Positions 1 through 10,826 of a DNA stretch of 64,000 nucleotides are shown piece by piece. Under the pieces are notes generated by a model. It did no database searches, was not told the origin of the DNA, and saw only the letters and a program-made list of their open reading frames with translations. The stretch lies in assembly GCF_932526225.1 (NCBI RefSeq), contig NC_064048.1, positions 2,805,597-2,869,596 of the forward strand, written 5' to 3'. Source of the stretch: Nematostella vectensis. Its lineage: Eukaryota; Cnidaria; Anthozoa; Actiniaria; Edwardsiidae. Numbering within the stretch: position 1 is the stretch's first letter; every line of letters starts with the position of its first letter. The translations under genes and the position numbers were made by a program.

Positions 1-3000
1 CCTGTGCTATGACACATTGACACGTTGCCTGGGCAACGTCTTCCGTGACAAATGAGAAGGGTAGCCTTTCGCCAGAGCTTGTCATTGTGGGGGGTCGGGT
101 GGGGAGATCCTCGATCTGAGACTCGAGCTTAGTTTTTGCTGCATTTTGTTGCTTCACGCGGACTTCTGCAATGTATAGACACATGTATTGCTAAAGTACA
201 TTTACTGAATTAAAGCCGCATTGTCACCAGTTTACTTCCAGAGGTCCGACGGAGACCTCAGCTGTTAAAAGACAAAAAAATCTATTACAATCCGAGAGGT
301 TTAACAGGCCATCCGCTTCAAATAACCAATCACATTCTCAAAGAAACGTCCAATAGACACACTGCTTTCAATATTTTGAAATATTTCTCGCTTTTTTCCG
401 TAAAAAATATCATCGGAGACTGTTGCGTACGGAGCCCGGGAAGGGACATTTGAAGAACCTACTGCAATTTTTTTTCGTGCGGTATACTTTTCGCGTCGTG
501 AGGACTAGTTTTCAATTTTGCGTCTTTTTTTCGTGAGTTTTAATATTTTTTCGTGTTTATTTTTTTCGTGAGTTTTTTTTTTGTGAGTTTCATTTTTTCG
601 CGAGTTTTATTTTTTTTTCGTGAGTTAATATTTCTTTCGCCCTTCCCGGGCTCCGTAGTTGCGTAATCGACCGGAAGTAAACTGGTGACAATGCGGCTTT
701 AAATCCTGATTACTTTATGGTAACCTCATCTGCCTGATGGAAAGCACTAAGCTCAAATGTTGAGTTCATCATGAGCTGTACCTTGAGCATATGAAGATGA
801 AATAATCGTCCTGGTTAATTTGAACTATTTCCATTGAATGCAACTCGTGAACAATAAAATGTAATGATTTAAATCTATGTTCATTCAGTGGCCACTCAAC
901 ACTCAATCCCACAGGCTTTCCATGTTTTACCCAGAGATTGAAACAGGAGCCTGACAAATCTTAACTTGGCAATGACATGCCTGACAAATCTTAACTTGAC
1001 AATGACATGCCTGACAAATCTTAACTTGACAATGACATGCCTGACAAATTTTAACTTGACAATAACATGCCTGACAAATCTTAGCTTGACAATGACATGC
1101 CTGACAAATCTTAGCTTGGCAATGACATGCGTGACAAATCTTAACTTGGCAATGACATGCCTGACAAATCTTAGCTTGGCAATGACATGCCTGACAAATC
1201 TTAACTTGGCAATGACATGCCTGACGAATCTTAACTTGGCAATGACATGCCTGACAAATCTAAACTTGGCAATGACATGCCTGACAAATCTTAACTTGGC
1301 AATGACATGCGTGACAAATCTTAACTTGGCAATGACATGCTTGACAAATCTTTACTTGGCAATGACATGCCTGACAAATCTTTACTTGGCAATGACATGC
1401 CTGACAAATCTTTACTTGGCAATGACATGCGTGACAAATCAGTGTGTAGATTCCAATGAACTTTTAAAGGCCATTTAACCAGATAATCTTTTACTGCAAC
1501 TTGCAAAACAATTTTTATTGCATTGCATGTTGCAGGAAAATTGCCTTTTGCAACATTTCCCTAATGCTCACCTGCAGCATCTGCAAGATGCATCAATGTT
1601 TTTCTCTCTGGGCTTTCCTCAAAGTTTTTGCAACCAGTGCATTTACACAAACTTGTACACAGAATCTTTGCCTGGCATAATAAAAAATATGAACATTACG
1701 AAATAGCCAAACTGACTAACTATTTAAATTAAAACATATATTTCTTCAAAATTACTGCCTGACGCAAGAACATTATGCTAAGATGTAAGTGAAATATGCT
1801 ACCTATACCAAGTTTTCAATAGTTTTTATATATTTTTTGTATGGCATATCTAATAGATCTCATTTTTGGGTGCGTCTGTCCTCTAATAGATGCACAGATG
1901 CAACACAGCGTGTCAGGAACAAAAAAGTACACAACGAGACACAGACGCAGTAGAGTCACTGCTGTTCATAACAGGCTATGATGTCTTCTGTGCATCTATT
2001 AGAGAAAAGATGCACAAAAAAGATCTAATTGTTTTATACAAAAAATGGTTTATTGGGTCACAAATTAGTTTGGTTAGCGGGTGCATGCATGCTGATACCA
2101 AGCCTGTGTGTCCTCCAATAACACATGGATCCTTGACCAGTAAAAGAGTGCGATTTACGAGTGTAGTTGTATAAATGGTTTTATCATAAATATATTGTTG
2201 TTACATCTGGAACATGCACTGATCTATACCTGCTGTTTATACCCACCTCATAACATTCACAGTAATTTTTCAAACAGCCTGATCGCTTACAGTGACACCC
2301 TACAATTGGAACAAGCCAAACAAGTAATTGAGAATGTATTCCATTCATTAGAAACTAGAACTAATTACAAGGCAGGTTGGGGTGAGGCTTTTTCTAAGCC
2401 CTTGCTTTACAATTGACAATAGACTACATGCAGGCTAAAACACTGTAAATGACTTAATAAGCACCCAGGGTGTTTATTAGATTTTGGTGGTCCAAGGGGG
2501 GGGGGGGGGGGGGTTGGCGTTCAACAGATATAACAATATAACAAACCCAAGTGCAGTGGGATTCTAGTCTCAGCCAGGATCACTTTAAAATTATAGCCTG
2601 TGTAACAAGCATTTCTTGACATTGAGCCTCACCCAGTAGAAGCCAACCTCAGATTAATTAATTTGATTCATATTACTAAAATTCCTATGTCTTTTGTTTT
2701 TAAGTTGGAAGAGAGGGTAGGAGGTGTTTATTATAGAGGGGTGTTTGTTATAAACTTGTAAGCTTAGGGGGGTGTTCATGACATAGGAGGCGTTCTTTAG
2801 ATAGGTGGCCTTTACTAGATCATTTACAGTAGGTCCAAATCCGAGATGGAGACTATGGAAGCTCAAGACTTCTTTTCGTGATAAAACGCCACCTACATAC
2901 AGGCTTATTCCACAACAGTAAACAAGTGAAGAGAGCTTTCTTTACCAGGGGGTTTAAATAGAACTTACATTATCTAGCCCTTAAATAGCTGAGCAGATAC

Positions 3001-6000
3001 AGCAATCAATGTTTTAATCAACCAGGCCTATGGGTTAACTAAGAGTAAGCCTCAAATCATTCTCACATGCCCTGGTTTAACCTTCTCTTAGCCCAGGGGC
3101 AAGTAGGGTTATGAGAGGAGTGGACCCTAGCATGTAAGGATGACCTCTAGGACTATGAGAGGAGTGGACCCTAGCATGTAAAGATGACCTCTAGGACTAT
3201 GAGAGGAGTGGACCCTAGCATGTAAGGATGACCTCTAGGACTATGAGGGGAGTGGACCCTAGCATGTAAGGATGACCTCTAGGACTATTGAAGAGGTGTG
3301 TAGGGTAAATATTTTAATCACAATGTAAGTGTAGATGGTACAAAGACAAACCTTTGTTGTGCCTTCTCTCTGACTCTCCCTTCAAAAAGGAAATCATACA
3401 ACAAGTAAATAAATTGATTTCTATACTTAAGAGATAAACAAACAAAAAATTTTTTTTCGAAAAAGCTATTTAAAATGTAAAATCTACCAAATTCAATTGG
3501 AATTATTTAGGCTTTCCCAAATGGGTATTTTTCTAGGATAAAAAAAATGCTGACAGAGACACTTAAACTGTGAAAGGCTTTGAAATCCTTGATGCTTACC
3601 ACTTTGCCTTTACCAATCTTGGGATGGAAGGCATGGGGATTTCTCTCAAGGCAGGCCTACGAATGGCAAACAAAATAATAAATGATCATTTTTTTATTGA
3701 TATTGTGAGGTTTGGTCTGTTTACTAATTACCTACCATGAAGGGGCTAGCCGCTAGCTGCTCAAAGCAGTACAAATGACCAAAAGAAGCTTTATTATTGT
3801 TATTGCTACTATTGCTGTTCTCCTTGTTGTTATTTTCATTACTATATTAGAAACACAAAGCTTTTCATGCCAAGTTTATAAACATACTTAAAAGTAAGAC
3901 TTTCTGACCTTGATAGCTTTACTTCTTTCTCTTTCATGTTCTATGTTGTTAGAACAATTAACACAGTTACAGTTGCTGCAGAATTCCCCTTGGGCAAAAC
4001 AGTCACAGTACCTGTTGAATTGGGGCATCAAAGCTTAGTGCTATTCCAAACACAAGATAATTTTTCAATTAATGAGGATTCAAGGGTGCACAATTAAATT
4101 GCAGTATTATAAAACTTGCTGGCATGTAAAATTCAGCCTCAACAACAAAAAACAATGCTATCACATTTAAACAATCAGAAAATAAGTTTCTATTTAAACA
4201 AGATGTTAAATTTTCAGTCTCTTCACAAGAGTTTGTGAAAATGACCAGCTAACTTCCCTGCTGACTCAAACTGTTTATATCTGTTTCACTTGTTTATAGT
4301 ATTTTATCTCACTAACTCAAACCTTCTTCTCTCTCCACTCCTAAAAAATTGAAATAATATGCTGATTTGATTCTGATTGTGACTTTGAAATTTGGATTTG
4401 ATTTGGATTTTACTAAAATGAGAAGAGTTGGAAGATGGTAAAAAACAGGTTATGGCAGACTTACAGCTTGAGACATTGTGATTTTGTACAATTGCATGGC
4501 TTGCGCGGTCTACTGCTTGGTGGAGAAGGATCAGGCGATGCCCTGCTGATACAAACACATAACCATCAATAAGCATATGCAAAATACTGTACTTGTTTGC
4601 AACACAAACACTAGTAGGTAGGATACACTTACCCATTTGAACTGAGGTTGCCCTGTTGGTTGTTTGGTGTAAATGCATTTGCTTGCAGAGGCACTGCAAT
4701 TGGGAAACTACCAGAAGACTGCAGAGCTTGCTGGAATGACAAATTTAAAATACATTAAAACCTTGATTTATAGAACCTGTATATAACAAGTCCTTGGTGT
4801 AACAAACAGTTTGCCAAAATTACAGTAAAACATATGATTCAGAACCTTGATATGACAAATGCTCGATATAATGAACAGATTTCCCCAGTCCTTTGGCACT
4901 GTTAAATCAAGGTTCTACTGATGTCTGAGAGTCAGCAACATATGTTAGGCACAAAATACACACACATATCTAGTGTAACAAAATTGAAAAAAACTGATCA
5001 AGACAAATTTGTACAGAAAGACAGAATAGACAGACAGACACCCTTTAAGTTCCTCATGTGACCCTGCACTTTCAACTTTGAGTTGGTGATATCATCTCAA
5101 ATGAAAAATAAATTATAGTTTAGCACCAAGGAAGTGAGGTATCTCAGATCATTGAGATTGCAAGATGACTGCTGACACCAAAGCTTGGCTACAGGACTTG
5201 CATTGGCCATATCATCATTGTCATTGTTATAATTTTTATCTTTATCATTTGTGTTATCGTTATCATAATTAGTATTATCATACTTTCTAAATTTTGGTTA
5301 TAAAGCTTATAACAACAGACCCTAAGTTGCAATTACAAAATATTTTATGTTAAATATCTCAACTTACTTATTGCTTACTTATTGCTCACCTGTGGAAGAT
5401 AGACCACCCCACCACTGATGACCCCGTGAGGAAATTGAAGGTTTGTGGTGTTCGTATTGGGTGCTATGGCGGGAATGATGAATCGTTGTTGACCTTGCTG
5501 GGATGCACCAGACGCTTGCACTAATGGCGGCTTTGGAGCAAGCTAAATAAATGGAACCAGCAGACTTATTAGATTTTAATTGAAAATAACTTAGAGACAT
5601 ATAAGCCTTTTTTGAAAACCAGTGAGTCAGGGGTGTTTTCCAAATCGCCAACTAACAGTTTTAATAAAAGTTCCTTATGGTAAGAAGGTCAAAGTGTGTA
5701 TAATTATTTTTTTTAACTGGTCCTTAGGTCTTCTAGTGTATCCTCAAAAAGAGTATGTCTGTCTATCAATGTTAAATTTTGTGAGAAAAACTTTGAAAAA
5801 CAGTTAGCGGGCAGGATTTCCAAGCCATACTGTAGAATACTTAAGAAAAAATCTGATGTATTTTTCTTGCTAATAAAGCCAGATACAAGAAATGGTTTCT
5901 CTACAGCTTTACCTTCATGATCAGACACTTACGTAATTTAGGTTGTTTATTGTTCTTTACCTGTATTGTTTGTGAAGCTGACAGTGTAGGTGCAATATTC

Positions 6001-7162
6001 ATCTTGGGTGCAATTGCTCTAACTGTAACAGTCCCACTTGTAGTCATAGATATTGTCATGTGACTGGACGATACAGCCTGAGACTTGTTCACTGCTAAGC
6101 TTATAGGGATCACCCTTGGGACCACGCCCTGTTTTAAGGGGGACCCCTGCCTCACACCAGCATTTTGAACAAATGTATTAGATGGGACTTGTACAAAGGT
6201 AACGTTTGATATCTGCTGAACTCCCTTGCCGATAGGGATCTGCCCCCCAGCGGCCGTTGTCTTGAATGGCCCTCGGACTTGTGTCAGCTTTATTGGACTG
6301 CCAGACAGCATTACCACTTGGGGCGAGGTGTGCCCCACCCCTATTTGTACAGTCTTGGTGGGCGTTAATGGGGTTTGGGCTGATAAAAAAGAAAATTATG
6401 AATGACGTAAGTAAACATTCAATATATAATGAAAAAATTTTCTTAAGATACTGTATGGTATGATTTGATAGAAATATTTTCCTAAAATTATGATAATTCA
6501 ACATCAGAAAAATTTGACCAGCTCTACAGTTGCCTTTGGATTGTCAGCATAACATGAAGTTTTGTAATAAGGTTCAATATTTACCAACTAAACTTCATAA
6601 CCTTGAGACAAACTTCATACCTTTAAAACCTTATTTCTAAACACCTCTCAAAAAAAATGTTACATATCAACAGTTTAATGTAGCAATGTTGGACATCTTC
6701 TTTTACTGCAGAAATATGTATTTGTATGGAATATCTGTTCTGTCCAATCACTCATGAGATATTCGAACAGCCAACAAGTCTCAGTGTCTAAATTTTCATG
6801 CCTGATTTTTCAAAAGACAATAAACACTCCACATATACTGTATTTTTGGTGTCCACAGTTTTACTGTTTGCACTGAAAAAATTCAAGATACATACTGTAA
6901 GAAACTAACTTGTGTCTCCATTATGCATCTTCATTTATCCTTAAAATCAAGGCACATACATAAAAAACTAACCTTGTGTCTTCTGAGGCAATATTGCACA
7001 TGTTTGCCGTGGTTGGGTCTCAGGATTTGTTACGGCAGTGATTATAGGTGTGGTAGACGCCTGGCTCGATGTCACAGATGCAGTAGCATTTCCTGCTACC
7101 ACAGTTGTAGGAACAAAATGCTCCTCTGTTGGCTCTTGTTTGACAGTAATTATTTCCTCCAT
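1..7162 (-). CDS. LIN54: LIN54 homologue, CRC (CXC-hinge-CXC) DNA-binding subunit of MuvB/DREAM; partial at left edge
   Basis: Eleven coding exons join in one frame on the minus strand with GT..AG ends: 7162-6973 (ATG), 6379-5961, 5542-5390, 4730-4633, 4542-4465, 4011-3909, 3656-3600, 3379-3352, 2299-2247, 1671-1572 and 165-1 (continues off the window). They give about 481 residues. The N-terminal half is Ser/Thr/Gln/Pro-rich, as in other LIN54 proteins. The first CRC motif ([16 protein letters not shown]) lies near residues 303-317. The hinge holds [18 protein letters not shown]. The second CRC motif ([15 protein letters not shown]) lies near 379-393, followed by [18 protein letters not shown]. 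The tyrosines of LYC and NYC are the residues known in human LIN54 to enter the minor groove at CHR promoters. By homology it is a nuclear subunit repressing or activating cell-cycle genes within MuvB complexes. The 28-nt exon 3379-3352 is unusually small. The start at 7162 is inferred from the non-coding upstream exon. Identity is very secure; the extreme C-terminus is outside the window. Confidence 0.95.
214..698. mobile_element. TTAA-flanked MITE, copy 1, interrupted by a second element
   Basis: Perfect terminal inverted repeats of at least 25 bp (ends AGCCGCATTGTCACCAG) are bordered by TTAA at 210-213 and 699-702, a piggyBac-type target duplication. A relative in opposite orientation lies at 12700-12945. 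Without the insert at 430-657 the two copies align along most of their length. It sits in the last LIN54 intron visible here and has no coding capacity. Confidence 0.85.
430..657. mobile_element. Nested short DNA transposon (hAT-like, 8-bp target duplication)
   Basis: Inverted ends CGGAGCCCGGGAAGGG / CCCTTCCCGGGCTCCG are flanked by the 8-bp duplication GTTGCGTA at 422-429 and 658-665. An 8-bp duplication is typical of hAT elements. The interior is a degenerate T-rich array of a TTTTTTCGTGAGTTTT-like motif. The related MITE at 12700-12945 lacks this insert and keeps one target copy, which proves the order of insertion. Confidence 0.8.
949..1440. repeat. 30-bp tandem array, about 16 copies, in a LIN54 intron
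   Basis: The unit contains AATGACATGCCTGACAAATC followed by TTAACTTGGC, with scattered single-base variants. The length is a multiple of three and the unit lacks stops, so both strands give long spurious peptides; it lies between two mapped LIN54 exons. Confidence 0.95.
3109..3284. repeat. 44-bp tandem repeat, four copies
   Basis: Four near-identical units (3109-3152, 3153-3196, 3197-3240, 3241-3284) contain AGTGGACCCTAGCATGTAA and GATGACCTCTAGGA. It is intronic, between LIN54 exons 3379-3352 and 2299-2247. Confidence 0.95.
4753..4920. mobile_element. Short pogo/Tigger-like MITE in a LIN54 intron
   Basis: The left end reads CATTAAAACCTTGATTTATA. The right end, reverse-complemented, reads CAGTAGAACCTTGATTTAAC. 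This resembles the Tigger/pogo terminal pattern (CAGTARAACC followed by a GATATAA-like stretch). The interior repeats GATATRA motifs. No clear TA duplication survives on both sides. Confidence 0.5.
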
Positions 7163-8309
7163 GGGAGCTATATTATCTAAGAGGGAAAGAGGGATAAATA
7201 CATAGTCAGGAAAAATTGGGTACCAAGGAAACAACATAAAATAAACAAATGTAGAAATACACAAAAAAAGGTTACATATATAATTTTATCTAGAACACAG
7301 TATGTGATAAAATAACTTTATGGTAGAGTATTTTATCTAAGGGTTGACAAGAATATTGAGCCTGTTAAGACATCAAAAATCAAAATCAGGATTTGATTTT
7401 AAGCACTTGTGTACACTAGGTAACCAACAAATGTCCCCTACTTTCTGATTTGCTTTAATACACTATTATACTTCTTTAGAGGATGATTTAGATTATCATT
7501 AGATACTAGCTACCAGATGTCAGCTTGAACATTTCTGATTGTGCACATTCATTTCTTGCAAGTATTTCATCATATTCAAGAAGGCATTCCATGCTATCCC
7601 ATATCATACTCAATCAATCTTTATTGAATATTTTAAATGTATAAACAATAAAGAAAAAGCCGAAGCCAGGGGCTTATTAGGCTTGGTCAGCAAAGTATGT
7701 AACACATGATAGGACTTTACAATTTTAGCAAACTTAAGCACACACACACACACCATCGTACACACCCACACACAAAAAAGTAAAAATAATAAGTTCTGAG
7801 TACTACTCTACATGCATAATAACTAAAAATACTACTTGTCATCTTGTTGCTTTGTAGCTTCTATTGCTAGGAAGAATGATTTCAGGTTCTTTTTGTAATT
7901 GGCAGTGGTAAGGGATTGAATTCCGGGATTTGACTCCAGCAAAAATTAGCATACACATGGGATATAATCTACACAAATCAGTGCCCTGTTGCTAGCATTG
8001 TGAACCCAAATCACCCTAATTTGTTTTATATCTCCGAGCTGGGGTAAGTTTGTCAAAACCTTAAAATAAAGCCCTGAAAAATTGTTTTACAGACACACTT
8101 ATAAATATGTAGATCCCTAATTGTTTTGCTCTAATCAAATCAGTACCCAAGACCTACAGCATTACTATTATTTCACAAGGCCTTTAGGGGTATGGGTAAT
8201 GGTTCACATAAGTGCCTCCCTTGAATTAGTGCCTCCCACTGTAAAGTATCTCACCTAAATATGTTGCATTTAATAGACTTCAATAATGATTGGAGCTGTA
8301 TATAAGAAG

Positions 8310-8830
8310 GGGAAGAATAACAATACACCAGAAACTGGAATTCGACTCTGCCAAAAATTTTCGTCTTTAATAAGACTTCTTCAGGGCAGACTGAAGAAGG
8401 TGAATCGTTACAAGCTTATTTACATCAGAATAGTGGCGCGAGAAGCAAAAACATTACAACTGACAAAAACGTGCATTTTCTAGAATAGCGTGCGCTATGG
8501 ACAAAAAAGAATTTACACATCTCTATGTGGGTTCCTACAACAAAAAATGTCATCACTATTAAGACCCCGCGGGTAGATAGACTTAAGCCGATAAGCCTAC
8601 TGGCCTTCCCTTTCCCTAAGCTGAGACTCAGAGTTATACTTATCTATAAGTTGTACCATAACATTATTTAGACATAAATGATTGTCGCAATGAAAATGTT
8701 GATAGATAAGGTCATCCTTATCTCTTTCACTAACTGGTAAACTATGGTGACAGTAATATCTGCCACAATATTTTATATTGAATGCATGTTTTGTTATGGC
8801 TCTGAGATGATTTTTGAATCAGATTTTAAA
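8310..8830 (-). mobile_element. Penelope-like retroelement remnant: GIY-YIG C-terminal fragment plus terminal segment
   Basis: On the minus strand about 8829-8524 a degraded frame reads HAFNIKYCGRYYCHHSLPVS, then HFHCDN, VQLIDKYNSES, LREREGQ, a stop, and IYPRGLNSDD. The layout HF..(D/N)H, V.LI(D/E)K, LRERE and a final P-x-GLN is that of the C-terminal part of GIY-YIG nuclease domains in Penelope-like elements. Downstream (8398-8322, minus) is a terminal segment shared with the foldback at 23004-23210. Stops break the frame and the reverse transcriptase is absent. The nuclease match is from recognition, not a search. Confidence 0.55.
8346..8398 (-). ncRNA. Hammerhead-like ribozyme motif in the Penelope-like terminus
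   Basis: The minus strand reads CTGCC, CTGAAGA, an A, GTCTT-ATTA-AAGAC, GAAA, ATTTTT, GGCAG. This gives the CUGANGA and GAAA core boxes, a 5-bp stem II and a 5-bp stem I (CTGCC/GGCAG). Stem III would be 1-2 bp, as in Penelope-associated hammerheads. One extra A between CUGANGA and stem II departs from the consensus. Activity is unknown. Confidence 0.35.
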
Positions 8831-10008
8831 ATAATTGCCTCCTCGTACAAATCCTTCCTTAAACCGCCTCGCCTCGCTTATTTGAGCAATTACAGGAGTG
8901 CATAGGGCAGTAGATAATGACTAGCCCTGTGAACTTGACCTTAAGAAATTTAATTAATAAATATCAAGACGTTTGATATTAGATTAACTTATACTTTTTA
9001 TATCATGTTCAGTAACTACAAATTAGCACTAGAAATTCAGCTTTGAATGGGGTCAATAGTGATTCATCTCGTCTACCTGCTTTGATAAATACTTGACTAT
9101 ATTTGTAATCGACTTTTTGGTGACTTTTTAAGTAAAAATATCATGCCATATAGAAGGTTGATTTGTTTTGATCATAAAGTATAAAACTTTCTTCGTTTTT
9201 TGATAGCATTACATAAATCGAAATATATATACGTTTTGTTGCTTGTAAAGATTTTATAATCAAGACTTCCTAGTAGGAAAAGAAGGATCAATTTTACATA
9301 CTTAATCGTCCCCAAATCAGACATCACCGAATATTAAAAACATATCAGAGACTATTTATTACTATAAAAGGGGAATCATTCCAAGAAGTTTCCAAAACCA
9401 TGAAATGGTGTTTTTTGTTAGATTATAAATAATTACGTGGATATGAATTTGCAACATTTTTTTAAAAATAGCCCGCGTTTATATCGGGAGATTGTACTTT
9501 GTTGTGATGTCTGTAGTAAAAAGCACTTGATTGCATTACTCTACGGACTTCATACCCCGTTAAATACCTAGATTCATGTACTCAGCCATAATAATACCGA
9601 GCAAATACACATCCAATCCTACGCAAATACCAATCTCTCGAAAGTAGAAAACGAAACGACAAAAAACGGTAGCCATTAAGCTATAACAAGCGATTAGAAG
9701 TACGCCGGGTAAAATCACACTTATGAAATTGTGCAGAGAAAAGGAATTTTTAGCTTTACAAATTACATCTGTTGAATGATTGAATAAAGGTCTTCGGTTG
9801 ATTTACAGTGGATTTTTCTTTCTTGAAGCTAGATCCTTTACTTTACGCAAAAATATATTTCGCTGAGATGAAATCGACGTGTAAAAGTGCAAAGAAGGAA
9901 GAAAGGTCCGTAACCTTTTCGCTGTTCACCAAAACCAAAATCTATTGAAAGTCGCTTAGGAAGCGGCGATTTAGTACCTAATAGCGAAAAACGACACTGA
10001 TAACTTAC

Positions 10009-10119
10009 CTTTCTGGGATGTCGGATTCACAGAAATCGCCAAACGAGGGTGTGGTGACGATCAAAAGCCCAGAAAAAACCCATAGTAAAACAAGATCTTG
10101 AAGGAAAGTTTGCAGACAT
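10009..10119 (-). other. Probable 5' non-coding exon of LIN54 with a short upstream reading frame
   Basis: A strong donor (AAAG then GTAAGT, 10009/10008) ends this segment. Joined to the acceptor at 7176 it puts no start codon in frame with LIN54, because all three frames meet stops or lack ATG. I therefore read it as 5' UTR, leaving ATG 7162 as the main start. An ATG at 10119 opens a frame of about 30 codons that ends inside the exon. The exon probably extends further right; a CCAAT-type motif (attggtca) lies at about 10196. Inference only: no transcript evidence. Confidence 0.5.
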
Positions 10120-10826
10120 CTTGTTGTTCAAAATCACGCGCTTCTTCGGGGTAAAGAAAATCTACCCGAAATGCACCGCTGCGCCCTAACCGCTTATTGG
10201 TCAATAAGACAATGACATTGAAAATAACCTTTTTTGATTGGTTATCGATGGGCTATGTGGAATTTGCCCCATCCCATAGCTCTGTTGTGTTGCTCTTCAG
10301 TGCAAGAGTTCTACAGCACGAGTTTGCAATGTAGTGACTTTCTTCAAAGTAAGTGAATGTATAGGTACCACCGCAAGTCTTGAAAAAAAGACCACCTTTT
10401 CTCCCTTTCTGTGGTAATGTCTTCACGATATTTCTAATGTGCAATCGGATTCTTTCATAAATTGAAGTCGTTATTATGACGATGAATTGGCCGAATTACC
10501 AAGTATCTTTATTCCTTGACGCGTGATAATTATTGTTAGAAATTAATTTCTTCTCGGAGCTAAAGCCACCTAGCTAAGGTCAGATTTTATGAAAGGGGTG
10601 TATTAGGTGAGTGGAATGAGAAAACACCCCCCCCCCCCCCCCCACCCACACACACACTTCCCTACCTCCCCCACCCATACCCCCCCAATATTTATTTTGC
10701 TCCCACCCATTGAATAAAAGCTGACCAAATTTTAACCAATGGTATCCATAGAAACAAGAAGTATATGTTTGACTTTTCCTACTTACATATAGAGAACTGA
10801 GAAAACTCCTCTTATTTCTCTAGCAC
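10120..10826. promoter_or_regulatory. Intergenic region between divergent LIN54 and PRXL2A; possible shared promoter
   Basis: Only about 700 bp separate the LIN54 upstream exon (minus) from the PRXL2A start (plus). It contains CCAAT-type motifs near 10196 and 10237 and a poly-C run near 10627-10642. A polypyrimidine-CTAG stretch just before 10824 could be an acceptor, so PRXL2A may have an unmapped 5' UTR exon here. No TATA box was identified. Confidence 0.4.

Larger units (their letters stand above)
7177..10008 (-). other. First intron of LIN54, 2.8 kb
   Basis: No host exon was recognised. It holds a CA-rich microsatellite (about 7740-7775), a Penelope-like relic (8310-8830) and otherwise AT-rich sequence with no clear coding signal. 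Confidence 0.5.

Noticed and set aside
966-1506. Open stretches of 170 and 61 codons with [10 protein letters not shown]-type repeats
   Set aside because: Product of the 30-bp tandem array; lies between two mapped LIN54 exons on the other strand.
4304-4699. 131-codon minus-strand frame
   Set aside because: Wrong frame over two LIN54 exons and their intron; the correct frame gives the CRC motif.
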